Source of the DNA: Botryotinia globosa
Lineage: Eukaryota; Ascomycota; Leotiomycetes; Helotiales; Sclerotiniaceae
Assembly (NCBI GenBank): GCA_014898425.1
Contig: RCSZ01000010.1
Span: forward strand, 682,001-746,000
DNA length: 64,000 nt
Direction: 5' to 3'
Below, piece by piece: positions 34,527 through 46,875 of the stretch. Under the pieces are notes generated by a model. That model was not told the origin of the DNA and did not search any database. It was given only the letters and a program-made list of their open reading frames with translations. Made by a program: the position numbers and the translations under genes. Every line of letters begins with the position of its first letter. The first letter of the stretch is position 1.

Positions 34527-36221
34527 TTAAATAATAGATAGACATCAATATTTAATATGACTTGCCATTCTGTTTTGATTTTCTTACCTCGATAGTTCAG
34601 CTAACGCCAGCTAAATGCCTGTCTTTTGTGAGAGCACGATACAAGTTCTAGATTAAACTTCAAGCTCATGATCCATTGATCGATGCCACTTGAAGAAGTC
34701 AGCAACTGTGTCTTGTCTCGTCAACCTGCAAAGTGATCTCGTTTGCTATTTTATGCATATCACTTTTATGCACATCACTACCTGTGACAAGCTCGCTGTC
34801 CGGTTTCTCCGTAGTCTAGTACGTGCCATAGAGAAGCAACTTGAGACGATTGCCAAAATTCAGGACCACTTTAGTGCCTTGCTTGAACGATCAAGCCCAA
34901 AAGAAATCCGATAGTGACTAATATGAGCACAAGAGCAATGTATGCTAAGCCAGCATGCGTGGATGCAAGTCATATTGGTGAAAGTTTGACCCATGGCCGG
35001 TTGATTTCATCCTCAGGCAGGCTTGGTGCGCTACTCTTAGAGATGAAATGTAGAAAGTAGTAGTGATTGGAACCAAAGAGGCTTGTTAGTTCTTTTGGAT
35101 TCATTATAGTGTAAATACTCCCAGACGTTTTATCTGCAGTTTTTTTTGCCAAAATCGGGAAGTGTGAGTTGTCATCCAGCTGGTATATTTTAATTCTTGA
35201 CCACCCATGCAGTTTAAGTAAACAAGAACGACACAGTTCTAAACCAACAGTGATATTACCAAACTACACCGTCGTGCTCGTCACGTATTCCAGAGAAACC
35301 CCTCTTTTCTCCACAAAGACTTCATAATGTAAAGTAAATTCGATCTTACAAAATCCGAGAAAAGGTCAATGGCTCGGTCTCAAAGTCGTCACTTGGAGGA
35401 ACCTGGACATCTTCTTTAACCAACTTCTTGAATATTCATTTCATCCGTTATTTCCAATGGTCATGAATCACGTAAATTGAAATAGAAAGAAGTGAGTGTT
35501 AACCCCCCTAAAATAATCACAAACATCACATATATTGCTAGGAAAGCACTCCGCCAAAATGTTGAACGCTTCGAAAACCTGCAGTCTCCCTCAAGTCATA
35601 GGTATAGAGGATCGCATAAATCGCATATAATATTGCGAGAAGTGATTAACCAAGCAAGAAAAATCAATCATAAGAAGTAAACAAAGTTCGAAGTGAAAGG
35701 AAGTAGGCAATATATTATATTTCACGTGCTACGCCGCTTGTATGCATTACCTAGTATGTGTGGATCAAACGTGGAGCGTATCAAAACACAATCGTTGTAT
35801 TTCACTGATAGTTGATCGATTCTTGTGTGTGAGAGGAAAAAGGCTTGCTGTAAGGGTGATGTGAATTGATGTGTGATGTTCATTTGAATAGGTATCGAAG
35901 CTTGAAAGAATGATCAATAAACAGACTTAGATACTCAGAAAATAATACGGTCTTCAAGTGAATCACTAACCACTGACGGGCACCTATTGATATTCAACGA
36001 ATTTCTGTATAATATCCATCAAGAAAAAAAGGAGGAGCTCGAAGCTTCCAAGTCGAGTGAATAAGTGAATAGCTTCACCAACCAATCCCAATGCGAACAA
36101 ACTCCCCAAACCCATCAAAAAGCAGAAACCCAAAACAAACGAAAAAAAGAAAGAAGAGAACAGAACAGAACAGAAAAATGAAATAAAATCAAAATCCCCC
36201 AACACAAAGTCGAGTGACGAC
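34527..36221. other. Intergenic, no gene seen
   Basis: Frames at 34690..34914, 34970..35152 and 35492..35680 have no recognisable protein features. Confidence 0.5.
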
Positions 36222-36228
36222 AAAAAAA
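36222..36228 (-). terminator. Pol III terminator of tRNA-Gly
   Basis: A run of seven T on the minus strand, 11 bases beyond the tRNA 3' end, as usual for RNA polymerase III. Confidence 0.8.
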
Positions 36229-36239
36229 TAAATACACCA

Positions 36240-36333
36240 TGCTTGGTGGGGAATTCGAATCCCCGTTTCCTGCGCACTTGGACAATATTGTTCATCTGGG
36301 AGGCAGACAGGTTAACCACTACCTCAACCAAGC
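36240..36333 (-). tRNA. tRNA-Gly (anticodon CCC), with 22-nt intron
   Basis: Every arm pairs. Acceptor GCTTGGT (36333..36327) pairs with ACCAAGC (36247..36241), with discriminator A at 36240. The D-stem is AGGT/ACCT with loop AGTGGTTA. The anticodon stem TCTGC pairs with GCAGG (one G-U pair). The loop reads C-U-CCC-A, then the intron, then C. The T-arm is GGGGA, loop TTCGAAT, TCCCC. The intron occupies 36275..36296, starting right after position 37, the canonical site. The internal B-box is GGATTCGAATTCC. The last position of the acceptor, A73, suits glycine. CCC reads the GGG codon. Confidence 0.92.
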
Positions 36334-37316
36334 TTTCTACCACTGCACCACCGCAAGGGGTTTGATGCATATTATGAACATTTGATGGGTGTTTTGATAT
36401 ATACGAGCAAGAAAGGAGGAAGGAAGGAATGGTTTGCTTGCTTGCTGCTGTGAGTTTGTAGAGTTGAGATGAGAAGGAGGGAGATGGTAGCTTAGCTGAT
36501 GTAATGAGAAAAAGTATGGGCAGTATGGAAGGATTTGAGTCACTTGACTGACTATCTATGAGGCAAGATGTCTGTTTGAAAGTGGATATTGAGCTGAAGT
36601 TTCAATTCTTGGGAGTGGAGTGATTCATTACAGATGGATGGAGTTGGGGTTGTTGCTGAGGAAGGAATGATGGAGAAAGAGAGGGTCAATTGTTCGATCT
36701 AGTGCTCACCTGACTTTCTGCTCACATTGTCAACTATTTTCTTTCAATAGAATAGCCTGCCTGGTCTTTTGCTTGCAAAGAATTTCATGATTTCAAATGA
36801 GAATCTTGAATATATCCAATAAGTTGCTGCAAATTCTATTTGTGATTGCATAGACATCTGCATACACACATTACACATTACACAGTCACCACACTCCACT
36901 TCAAATTTCCAGTCTTTCAGCAAGCCATCAGTCATGAAGCCCTTTGTATCGTTATTGAACACATACACTAAGAAATTCCCATTATTTGATACAGATATTT
37001 GCAGAGAACTACTCAGAAAATGAGAAATATTGACTCTTTAATCCCTTGACTCCAGATGCATCGAACTCGAACACAAAAGACTAATACGCAACTGCTTCAA
37101 GACCTTGAATTAAAGGAAAGACAATCTTGGAGCATGAAATCTCTCATCCTACATCACAAACATTCAACACAATGAACCTTGATACGAAAAATCAATTCCA
37201 TTCCTTTAACCTAACCGGCCGTTTATCATTCCATGTCATATCATATCATTCTATCATCCATCATATATCCATCAAGTATCCATCAAATATTCATAAATCC
37301 ATCAATCATCCACCGC
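36334..37316. other. Intergenic, no gene seen
   Basis: The upstream side of the tRNA and the 3' flank of the annexin gene. No supported frame. Confidence 0.5.
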
Positions 37317-39593
37317 CTAAACCTCCCTAACCCTATCGCTCTCCCTCCACATACACAACCCCTCCAAAAACCTTCCCACATCCCCCCTGACCCCCTCCCG
37401 AACCGCATCTTGCATATCAATGCCATAGCGATCCCTATACTCCCTCTTTACCTCCTCCAAATGCTTACGATCCCAGTGATACCTCACCAATCGACTAATC
37501 AGCAATTCCGTCTTGAGCGGATCTCGCGTGGAGAGCGTCAATGCATGATGTACCAACAGTGCATCACGGACTGGTTTATTGATGATTCCGTTGAGGATAT
37601 GGGCGAGGAGTTCACCCTAGGAGAAGACATGAGTTTTTTTTGCCAGGAAATGAGGGAATTGAAAAAAGAATATAGAAAAAAACAAACATACCACAAGATT
37701 CGTACTCTTCGCCAACATTTCCCTCGCGAAATTCTTTCCAAACCTCTCCTCATACCCCCTCAATACTTCTCTCAAATGCGTATCACTCCTCGTACAAACA
37801 ATCTCAATCATTCTCGTCTCACCACCCCGCTCACTCGTGACGCATTTTTCCAACTGTCTGATATCCTCTCTGAGCAAATCTCCATCGATGCGTCGACTCT
37901 CTTCCATCTTCTTTTCTTCCAGAACAAGCAATACTGCTTTCTTAAACTTATCTTCCTTAAGTTCCTTTTCCATGCATTGTCTCAACGAATCTCTATACTT
38001 CTTATCACTAAATCCATCTTTGATCTTCTCGATTTCGCGATTAGATCGTCCCATTAAACTTTCAATGAGTAGTTCTCTACGAGATTTCTCTCCTTGATAC
38101 CAGAAGTTGGCCCAGTAGGCTTCACTTTCCCATCGTCCCAAAGCAACTGCATAACAAGCTTTCATCAAACTTGGATCTTCATCCTTGAGACGGAGCTTGA
38201 TATGTTTAGCGATATTGACACCCTTTCTTTCATGACCCGTCTTGACAATCTTCTTGTACTCGTCGCGAAGATCAAGGATTTGTTCATGTGTCAGGCCCGG
38301 AAGAATGGTGATAAGAGGCTGGACATCCGGAGCACGATTTTCACCCTTGAGTGCATCGCGAAGAATCTCAGCTTCATCTTGGGAATCATGGAAGCGGGCT
38401 GTGCGACGGAAAGAATCTCCACCAGAGGGAGACAAGGGAGAGAAACTCTCAGAGATGTCAGAATGTGATGTGACGACTAGCATTGGAGAAGGCATGGGGG
38501 ATATAGATTGATATGTTCCCTTGTATGCTTCGAGGAGAGGAGAGTTAGGTGCATTCGCCAAGCTGAGAGAGCCTGAGCGGGAATGACCGCCAGGAGATAA
38601 GCTCAGAGAGCCGTGTGACGAGTGATGACCACCGGTATTAATGCTCAGTGTGCTGAGTCGATCGCTCAGTCTAGCAGGATTTGGTGAGGCATCGCGACGA
38701 CGTGCACCAGGGTCGACAGTAACGACTTGTTCAGAGACCAAGCGAGAGCTACTGCTTCGAGCTGATGAACTTTCATGTCTATGATGTCTCGATGGTGAAG
38801 AATCTCTACGGCTGTGGGGTCGAGCCAGAAGTGGAGGACTTCTCTCTTCAGGGTGTTCCCCACCGATGACTGTTTTCCTCGTGGTACTTGAAAAAGTAAT
38901 CTTTTCACCCGTATGCGAATATTTGTACTGAGGGGACTCTGCATATCGATGTTCCTCGTCTCTCTTGCCATACCCTGAGAATTGCGAGCCAGCTGGAGAC
39001 TGGACATGATGTTGATCATGACCCATGCTCAAGCCAGCGGAGAGAGCCCCATGATGACTACCAACCCCGGCCGAGACCTTGAAGCTCGCCGATCTGTGAC
39101 GACCATGACTATCTTCAATATGTTTGTGTGAATCTCTCTCATATTCATGGTCGCGGGGGGAAGCTAGCCGGTCGCTGTGAGTACCGAAGGTACTATAGGT
39201 AGGAGTATGGAGATCTTTCCCATATCCAGCGCTTCGAGGAACAGCTGCTGGTGATGGATCGCGGGATCCATAAACATTGATCTTCGCCGGAGTACCAGGT
39301 TCATATCCCTCTCCATACGCCAAAGCGTCATACAGAGCAGGAGTATGCAGTCTCTCATTAACCCTATCCCTCTCTGTATATTTCACCTCATCGATCTTTA
39401 ACGTATCAGGTATACCAGCACTATCTACCTCTCCATATCTTGAAGCACCAAACCCTGTTGTGGGGTTCGCACTTGCATTTCTGAATCTGCCAGTGTATTC
39501 TTCCACTTCATATCCGGATCTTGAATGAGATCTTACGCGTCCGGGGCTCGTAGACCTACCCCTCCTTTGTGAATCTCGCGGATCGAGCGACAT
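37317..39593 (-). CDS. anxC4: Annexin C4-like protein with long Ser-rich N-terminus
   Basis: Exons 37692..39593 and 37317..37616 on the minus strand, joined over a 75-nt intron (GTATGT...CTCCTAG), give 733 residues. The first 400 or so are disordered: Ser/Arg/His/Pro-rich with RSTSPGR, DSSPSRHHRH and many SP sites. The C-terminal 310 residues form the annexin core of four helical repeats, including ILRDALKGENR, ILDLRDEYKKIV, ELLIESLMGRSNREIEKI, RSDTHLREVLRGYEERFG and RLVRYHWDRKHLEEVKREY. The usual Ca-binding GxGT loops are not evident, so calcium binding may be reduced or lost. A. fumigatus AnxC4 is known as an unusual annexin with a long Ser/Pro-rich extension, and this gene fits that subfamily. 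A membrane or scaffold role is likely; the exact function is unknown. Confidence 0.88.
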
Positions 39594-40654
39594 TTCGAGC
39601 TTGTTTATCGTGCCGGCCTTATCGAAAGGTAGAAAGCTTGCGAGCTTGCAGGTCAGCGAGTAAGAGCTGATGAGATATAAAGCTGTGATTCGTGTAGTTG
39701 TCTTGTGTGTCGTAACTATTCCACAATCTCCTCGGCTTTGAGTATATATATGTATATATATATATGCCTTAACCCCTCTGTCAATTCACCCAGGTCCTGA
39801 GCTGAAGTCCCGAGGTGCTAAACAAAGTTCTGCCGTTTAATCTATTCGAAACGAAGCTCTTGTGATCAAAAGTTTTCTTGACCACAATACTGAATACTTC
39901 AGATTTTAAACGACCTTGACCTCTCTTTAAACTTACAATTAGCTTCACGTTCGAAACAAAAAAAAATAACAACACAAATACAACACCGTGTACAAAATCA
40001 TACACTCCCACCAATCTTTTCAGCTCCCCCTCTTTAATGGGTCCTTCTGGATCATGCTTCTGAGGGCTCCATTATCCTACTCTTAAACTGTGGGCGCTCA
40101 TAGGATCAGTGGGAAATCCCGTCCCCTCACACAATTTTAGTCTCACTCCATGTTGTCAGCATATTACAGGCTACATTTTTGTGATGTATGCATGTATGAC
40201 CACTTAGCTGCATTGGCATCTGCCCCCAATTGTACGAGGAAATGATGGGTACTTACTGGTTCGATGATGAAAAGTTTTGGTCATCGCTTCTTCCGCGGCA
40301 AATTCATCAAAAGTCTAGGCACGCTCGACACGGAAATATCACGAAGTATGATGAGTGGGCCCCCTAAAAATACAGGCTTGTGGCATTGGCATGGAGAATT
40401 TCAGCCTCTCAATAATTACGATGTAGATCACATATGAACATGCTAAATTTGATCGACTTCACTCGTCATAATCAAAAGGATCCTTGATACAAAATTGAAG
40501 AATTATTATCATTATTCGCTATTGAGTCTCAACTCTTAGCCCTGGCCTTATTAGCCCTGCGTACAATTTTGGTCATCCGGATATCACGCCATATTTCCTC
40601 CCAAACCAAAGCTATGCAGCAAAATCGCGTTGAACTTCACCAAAATACAAATCC
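39594..40654. other. Intergenic, no gene seen
   Basis: The annexin promoter side, with a short (TATA)n run at 39742-39763, then the 3' flank of the oxidase. No supported frame. Confidence 0.5.
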
Positions 40655-43450
40655 TCACACTGTAACAAATTGGCCCATCGCAGGAATGCCGTCTACAAGA
40701 ATGTAAACAACATATGGACCGGGAGGTGCAACATTGTTGTTTGGTGGTCGAGTAACAGTCAACTTCTGTTGTGTAGCACCAGCGACGAAGCCCGTGTTAT
40801 CCAAGTGCAGCATGCGATGACCCATGTGTACCGAATGAGTAACGAATCCGCCGTGGTACAAAGTCACAGTGACTGCTTTCGCGCCAGCTGGGCAATCAAA
40901 GGTGACATCGAGTGTGCTACCATCAGCTTTGAAGCTACCGGATGACAATTTTACATTGGTAGGACGCTTCTTTGCATTATCGCCTGAGAGATAAGGAGGA
41001 ACATAGTTTTCAACTCGAAACTCCGTAACATATGGATCGGCTGCATCTGGTTTAAGCTTTGGCATCTCGACAGGATTCGAGCCAGCAACCATTAGTGTAC
41101 CGTCCAGAAGGAGAAGAGAGACAGAATGGTAGAGACGTGGGATAGTTGACGTGGCAAGAGTTGAGAATCTTTGGCCTTTAGCCTTCGTAGGATCGTAAAG
41201 AAGAGCTTCTAATGTTGGGTTCTTTGCAAGTCCAAATCCTTGAGCACCCAAATTGCCTCCATTAAGCCAAACAACTGTTCCGTCAGCAAGTAAGGTTCCT
41301 TCAACCATACCACGACCCTCTGGCATAGCATCCAACTCCCACGTGGGGTTTGCGCTCAATGGCTGAATTCTTCCACAACTTGGCTCTGTTGGGCTAGTAA
41401 TATCTTGGTATGCACCTCCACCGCAGATGATGATATCAGGATTCCATTTATTTGCGCTTGACAAAGGAAGTAAAACACTTCCTCCAGTGTTGGGATATGT
41501 GCGATAGTCTCCAGCGAGCTCTGGCAGTTCCTTGACAATGGTGTTGGTACCGACATTGAACACTTGGGAAGACTTGGAAACGAAGACGAACAAATTTCCA
41601 TCATTGAGGAGGTGGACAAAAGGATACATATAATATGGCTGGTTTTTCTCCAGAATTTCCATGTCGATGTTCTTACCCTGTGACACAGCGGCAGGACTAA
41701 GGATCTCATATGTAGGATTGTTGTTCGTTTTGACAGTCGGATCGAGGCCGTTCAAACTTCCTGAAGCAACAAAGATGGTTCCATCGCCCATGGTTTGAGC
41801 AGTAGCATACCAACGAGCACTTGCGAGCTTGTTACCTGGCTCACTCCAATCTTTTCCAGTGAGGCTAGCATCGGTAGAAGATCGTTCAAGGTATCTAATA
41901 GCGTCGAATCCATCCCCAATATTTGGATCGAGCCAGTCCAAGGGCGCATTACCTCCGAGGGAAACAACACGTCCATCAGCAAGGAAAGCACCTCCGGAAC
42001 AAAATGCATTTGTCTTGTAAGCTAACGGAGTGGCAACTGCGTTGGTTTCTGGGTCGTATTCCGAAGACATTGCGTAGTATCCGTTTGGCAATTTCAACTG
42101 TGTGTAGTTCTCCAACTTGTCGAGGAACATGACTCGGCCGTTTGGCATAAGTGCGGCGTGCATAGCTGGAACTCCAGATGACCCGACGATGTTAAAGGCA
42201 CCTCCCTCTGGGGCGGCTGGGGCAGGACTCGCACCAGGGGCTGCAACCACAGGCGCATTCAAACAATCTCCCGATTGGCATCCAGCACCACAATGTGCAT
42301 TCGTACTGCCACTACCTTGCGTTAGACTATTTAGAGTTTCACGAGTGAATGATTACACTTACCAAAAGCCGTACATGGAACAACAATTTCCATTTGCCCA
42401 ATTGCCACAAACGGTACCTCCATTAGCAGTACCACATGATCCATCAGTAGTTACTGGTGCATTGCTGGCTGCGGCAGGTGTAAGCGTAGAAGTAACCGGA
42501 GCAATGACCGGTTCTTGAGTTGTAGATGAAGGCGCACTGCCTGCTGCAGCTTTGGTAGTAGTCTTGGCGGCTGATGTAGACTGTGAGCCTGTGCATCCAT
42601 TCTGGCAACCATTCGAAGCCAAACAGTGATCAGTTGTAGAGCCACAATAACTGAAAATGGTAAGATTAGCATCCGATCATGACGGGAAATTATGTTGGTG
42701 ATATGAAGGCTCAAATTGAATGTGAGCAAAGCATGACTCACCCATACGCAGAGCAACAACCACCAAATGCACCGTTTGCATCGCAGGTAGCACCACCGAA
42801 AGCCTAAAAAAGTCAGTATAACACAAGCACAACTGAACACATGAATACTCACACTTCCACATCGACCATCAGTTCGAGGAGAGGTACCACTTGGAGTTGT
42901 AGTGCCGCTAGTGCATCCTGATAAACATCCGGCTCCGCAATGACTACAAGATATTAGAAACAATTTATGAATAACAATGATCGCTCGTGTACTCACGCTT
43001 CATCATTTCCACACCAGCCGTATGACTATCATCGAAATCAGTGATTGGCCCTCCACGGTTTGTTGGGGTAACCTACCGAGCAGCATGATCCTTTGTACAC
43101 TGTACTGTTTGGATCGCAGAGAGTGTTGCCGTTGGCAGGACCACAGCTACCATCTTTTGAGTAGACAGCTTGTCTTGGCTCAATTTTTCGATCTTCGACT
43201 GGGACCGGATAATAACGAGATGGCATTGGAGTGGTTGGGACATAACATCTGGGAGAATCAGTCATATGCTTCTGTTGTACTTGTCCAAGGTAACTTACTC
43301 ATTAGTTCCATCATCTGTACAATTTTGACCTTCAAGACAACCATAGTATAAATTAGTGCTTCGAATGTCACAGCTTAGTGGGACATGATTGAAGACAATA
43401 TTGGCCGAGGCAGAGACAATAAGGCCCAAGGAAATGAAGGAAGCCTTCAT
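40655..43450 (-). CDS. Glyoxal oxidase-like radical copper oxidase with three CBM18 modules
   Basis: Seven exons on the minus strand: 43299..43450, 43077..43248, 42997..43025, 42853..42943, 42742..42803, 42363..42650 and 40655..42311. They total 816 residues with consistent GT-AG sites and phases. A signal peptide (MKASFISLGLIVSASA) is followed by three chitin-binding hevein-type modules. Each has CCSxYGxCG (CCS-YGWCG, CCSAYGYCG, CCSMYGFCG) and the last cysteines of CGAGCLSGC type. The catalytic part starts near residue 285 and has the galactose-oxidase/glyoxal-oxidase beta-propeller. The expected radical-copper residues are all present: Cys about 368 (FCSGG), Tyr about 432 (RWYAT), Tyr-His about 658-659 (RLYHS) and His about 756 (VTHSVHM). 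A DUF1929-type domain ends the protein. It probably makes H2O2 from aldehydes or alcohols while bound to chitin or cell wall. The substrate is not determinable. Confidence 0.9.
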
Positions 43451-44295
43451 GGCTGCTAAGGATCACTTGAAGAAGATCAGTATGGGGTGCGTCAAACTCA
43501 ATACGACAAGATATTGACCAGTAACGACAAGTGAGTAAGTGAAGTGTAGCTTGAATAAAATGGAAAATAGAAAGAAAGGAAGATTTGGGGGTTAAGATTT
43601 TGCAAGTATTGTGCGAAGTATTATATAACTCCCAGCCCTGCCTTGTCGCATTGGATGTGAGGGCTGTGTAGATCAACAAAAGTCATTTACCCATTCACCA
43701 GGCGACCGCAATATCCTGCGCCGATTGGCGATGCAAGTGATAGAAATTGAAGTATATCAAGTAGAAAGGCTGAAGTATAAAGTGTGAAATGAGACATATG
43801 TGACAACTCACCTCGTATGATGGGGTGTTTAATTAGACACAAAAAAGCAAGCAAAAGCGATTGCTCGTCTGAAGGTGCTTGTTGTTGTTGTTGTTGTTGT
43901 TATTGTTGTTGTGAAAAAACAACCCGATGAATTAATTCAAACCGATGAGAAATCTAGGATTCGATAATGGAGATATAGACAATCTTTAAAGGAGTGAACA
44001 GCAAGCCCACATAAAGATTAAATCTTTGAAATAGGGAATTAATAGGGAAAAAAGAATGAGAGGGCTTGCTAGGAGTGAAGACGAGAGGTCAGAGGAGAGA
44101 GGAGAGAGGAGAGAGGTGAATGTTGCAGGTTGAGGTTGAGGTTGAAGATCGAGGGGTGGTGGTAGGTAATTATTACGGATAAGGGAGAGGAGGGGAAAAG
44201 GGAAAAAAAGAAAGAGAGGAAAAGAGGAAAAGAGATGAGAATCCCCACTTACATAACAAATTACCAAGTACTGGTGTACCTACCTCTTTCCCTTT
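43451..44295. other. Upstream of oxidase gene
   Basis: Promoter-side sequence with a (TTG)n run at 43879-43912 (about ten copies with one TTA). No supported coding region. Confidence 0.5.
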
Positions 44296-44403
44296 TTGAT
44301 TTGATCTGATTTGATCTGATTTGATCTGATTTGATCTGATTTGATCTGATTTGATCTGATTTGATCTGATTTGATCTGATTTGATCTGATTTGATCTGAT
44401 TTG
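44296..44403. repeat. Decamer minisatellite (TTTGATCTGA)n
   Basis: About 10 to 11 perfect copies. The GATC content means it is rich in that 4-base motif. The 35-residue Ile-Arg-Ser-Asn-Gln repeat that reads across it on the minus strand is an artefact. Confidence 0.95.
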
Positions 44404-46143
44404 TATCCCTAGGTCCCTAGGTAGTACAGTACGGATATCAGTCCCGACCAGGTGGACTAAAATTGTAGCATCGGCTATATTTTCTTTCATATATGGTGGC
44501 AGTCACGGAGGAGAGTCATGGCAGGAAAGAAGCGTCGATGTAAGTAAGTACTACCTATTACCTCATCACCTCATTACCTCAGCTAAAGACACCTTGGGGA
44601 AAAAGGAAATAGGAAATAGGAAAATACTCAGGTCAGGGTCCAATGTCTGTGAGTTTGAGGCGGAAAATGAAAAATGGACAAAAAATGCTTCTTTTCATCC
44701 AATTTAGCAGGGCCGTTGTTGCCGGCTCTTTGACCTACCTAACCTACCTAACCTACCTACCTACCTTACCTCACCTCCCATCTATTCACTACTGTACTCA
44801 GATATCAACAATAATAGTCTTTCTTTCAACTGGATCCTCCCACTCCTACTATGCCTTATCTTATGGTGCTCGACAACCCGCGGCCCATTCGCAAATCACC
44901 CACCACCCACTCGGAGAAAGTCGCCTTGCTCATTGAGCTATGATCGAACGCGGCAGTGACATCTTCTAGTCGTTGCTTATCCATCTCTTGGTGAGGTACT
45001 TTTTTACATGAGCGCCGGCACCCTTAGCTTGCATGACATATCTATCATTGGCGGGGGTGATCGTAGATCCTTAAATTACCCTTGTCGATCTCTCCCGTCC
45101 GTCGTAAGATTTAACTGGTTCGGCGATTTGAAGCTTCTTTCTTTACTAGCCATGTACTTTCAATGCATTGTAATTTGTGTGTGTGTCTCATTATCTCAGA
45201 CATAACAGATACCACCAGAAGTTGGAAAGGCTGGCTACAAAGTTCGAATCTACCAGCCTACCCTACCTGTGTGCATTGACCGCAGCACACCACACAGGGT
45301 GGCAGTGTGGCACGCAGGGTGGTACTCTGCACATGAAAACCCCTCCCCCCAGCAATTGCGTCTCCTTAGGCGCTCAAAGTTGGATATCCCGTTAGTTTCT
45401 CGTATCTTGATTGAAATAAATGGAGTATTGTAATTACAGGATAGGTCAAAGATCTATAGGCAGTGGGCACATGGATATCAGAATAGCACTCTGTATTAAT
45501 GGGTACGTCTATTATTATAATGCGAATGCCCCATGGCAACAGCGGGCTACAGAATCTCCATCCAATGGTTAATTGATTCCACACACTTTTTCAACCTTAA
45601 AATGTGAATACAGTAGATGCATAACCATCTCAAATGAGACAGACGCCCACGGTGGCTTGGAGGGACCCCGAAATGCTTCTCGTTACTTCTAGCTTCATTT
45701 TAGCCATGAATGTTGGCGTACGCTTGGGTCCTTTAAAATTCATGTGTCTCTTCAAACTTCCGAAAAAGGGTGGCCTTTGCTCTAAACTTGTGATCCCGAG
45801 GTCACATCCGCTCCATAGAGGGCTGGCTATGTCCACGAGACGTCGATGCTGGGACCGATTAATCTGATCCTTAGACCTGCTTGCATCAAGATGTACACAA
45901 AATGAGGGAAAGGATGCATGTTATAGATTGCCCCGAGCAAACGGACATTTACCCATTGGGTGTCTGTCCACCACCAAACCGTCAATTTCCTTCAACGTGT
46001 GAATACGGTGCTTGACTATTTATTTTGATGCGAGAGGTTGGTAATCCCAAGGTGGCATCTGCTGGCCAAATCTCGTATATGCTGTGGAGAGTCGGATTCG
46101 CCTCCAGATATGATCATTTGAATTCTGTGTTGTCAATGCTCTT
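44404..46143. other. Intergenic, no gene seen
   Basis: Contains short ACCTACCTA runs at 44731-44770. Frames at 44643..44936, 45177..45395 and 45634..45867 are unsupported. Confidence 0.5.
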
Positions 46144-46875
46144 TCACCAGTTCAGATCCGCTTTTGCCGCACCAATCCTCTGCTCCACAGCATCAGCTTT
46201 CATATGCTGTCCCACAAGCACAACGTCCTCTTCATTTCCCTCCATCAAATCCATATCCAACGACCACTTTGGTATCTCCTCTTCCACAATCTCTTCCCAT
46301 TTCTTAAGTAAAGGATGTGCTGCAGCAACATCAGGAAATACGACATCCTTTCCTTCCTTCTCCCCTGGAACTTCGAATTTCCATATTCCATCCTCGCCCC
46401 ACCACTCTCTAGCAAAAACATTCTCTGTCTTCAGTTCACTCTTTGCATTGTTGGACAATTCCTCTAATCGACTCTTCTCTTTTCTCCATTCTGCATCTTC
46501 GGACTTGCTGGCAGTCACCGAAACTGCCCCAAAAACCCCTTCAAGAATTCCGATGATCTTTCCTATCCGTAATCCCAACACAGCACCCAATCCATAACCT
46601 TCGTCAAATCCCCTTTGAACGCTCTCAGATTTTCCCTTTGTAACACCATCTCTATATCCTTCTGTTTCGTGCTTCTCCTTTAATCTTGGTATATCCGAAA
46701 TCTCTGTATTTCCAACTCCAAACAAATCTCCGTCGCGCATATCTCTGCCGTCAAGTGTGGGAGAACCTGGTTCAGATCCGAAGACGTCGTCAAAGTCGTC
46801 ATTATGAGTGGTAGGTTCAGATGGTGACATGATTAAAGTACCGGAAGATAGTGGGAATTCCGTGTCGCGAAACAT
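46144..46875 (-). CDS. yae1: Yae1-like Fe-S cluster transfer adaptor
   Basis: A single exon of 243 codons. After an acidic Asp-rich start, residues about 70-110 hold the deca-GX3 signature of Yae1/Lto1 proteins: GYRDGVTKGKSESVQRGFDEG, then GYGLGAVLGLRIGKIIG with glycines every fourth position. In yeast, Yae1 with Lto1 links the CIA Fe-S targeting machinery to the ribosome-recycling ABC protein Rli1. The C-terminal half is charged (EEIVEEEIPKW) and ends DLNW, which resembles the C-terminal aromatic peptide used by CIA clients and adaptors for CIA targeting. That reading is inference. The start is at 46875, or possibly 46830 (MSPSEP), 15 residues shorter. The length is typical for ascomycete Yae1. 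Confidence 0.85.
   Translation of the reverse strand: MFRDTEFPLSSGTLIMSPSEPTTHNDDFDDVFGSEPGSPTLDGRDMRDGDLFGVGNTEISDIPRLKEKHETEGYRDGVTKGKSESVQRGFDEGYGLGAVLGLRIGKIIGILEGVFGAVSVTASKSEDAEWRKEKSRLEELSNNAKSELKTENVFAREWWGEDGIWKFEVPGEKEGKDVVFPDVAAAHPLLKKWEEIVEEEIPKWSLDMDLMEGNEEDVVLVGQHMKADAVEQRIGAAKADLNW

Noticed and set aside
34690..34914. 74-codon frame after the MFS relic
   Set aside because: No recognisable motif, and it lies in featureless intergenic sequence.
45226..45262. GTTCGAATC box resembling a tRNA T-loop
   Set aside because: Flanking bases cannot form a five-pair T-stem and no acceptor, D or anticodon arm pairs upstream.
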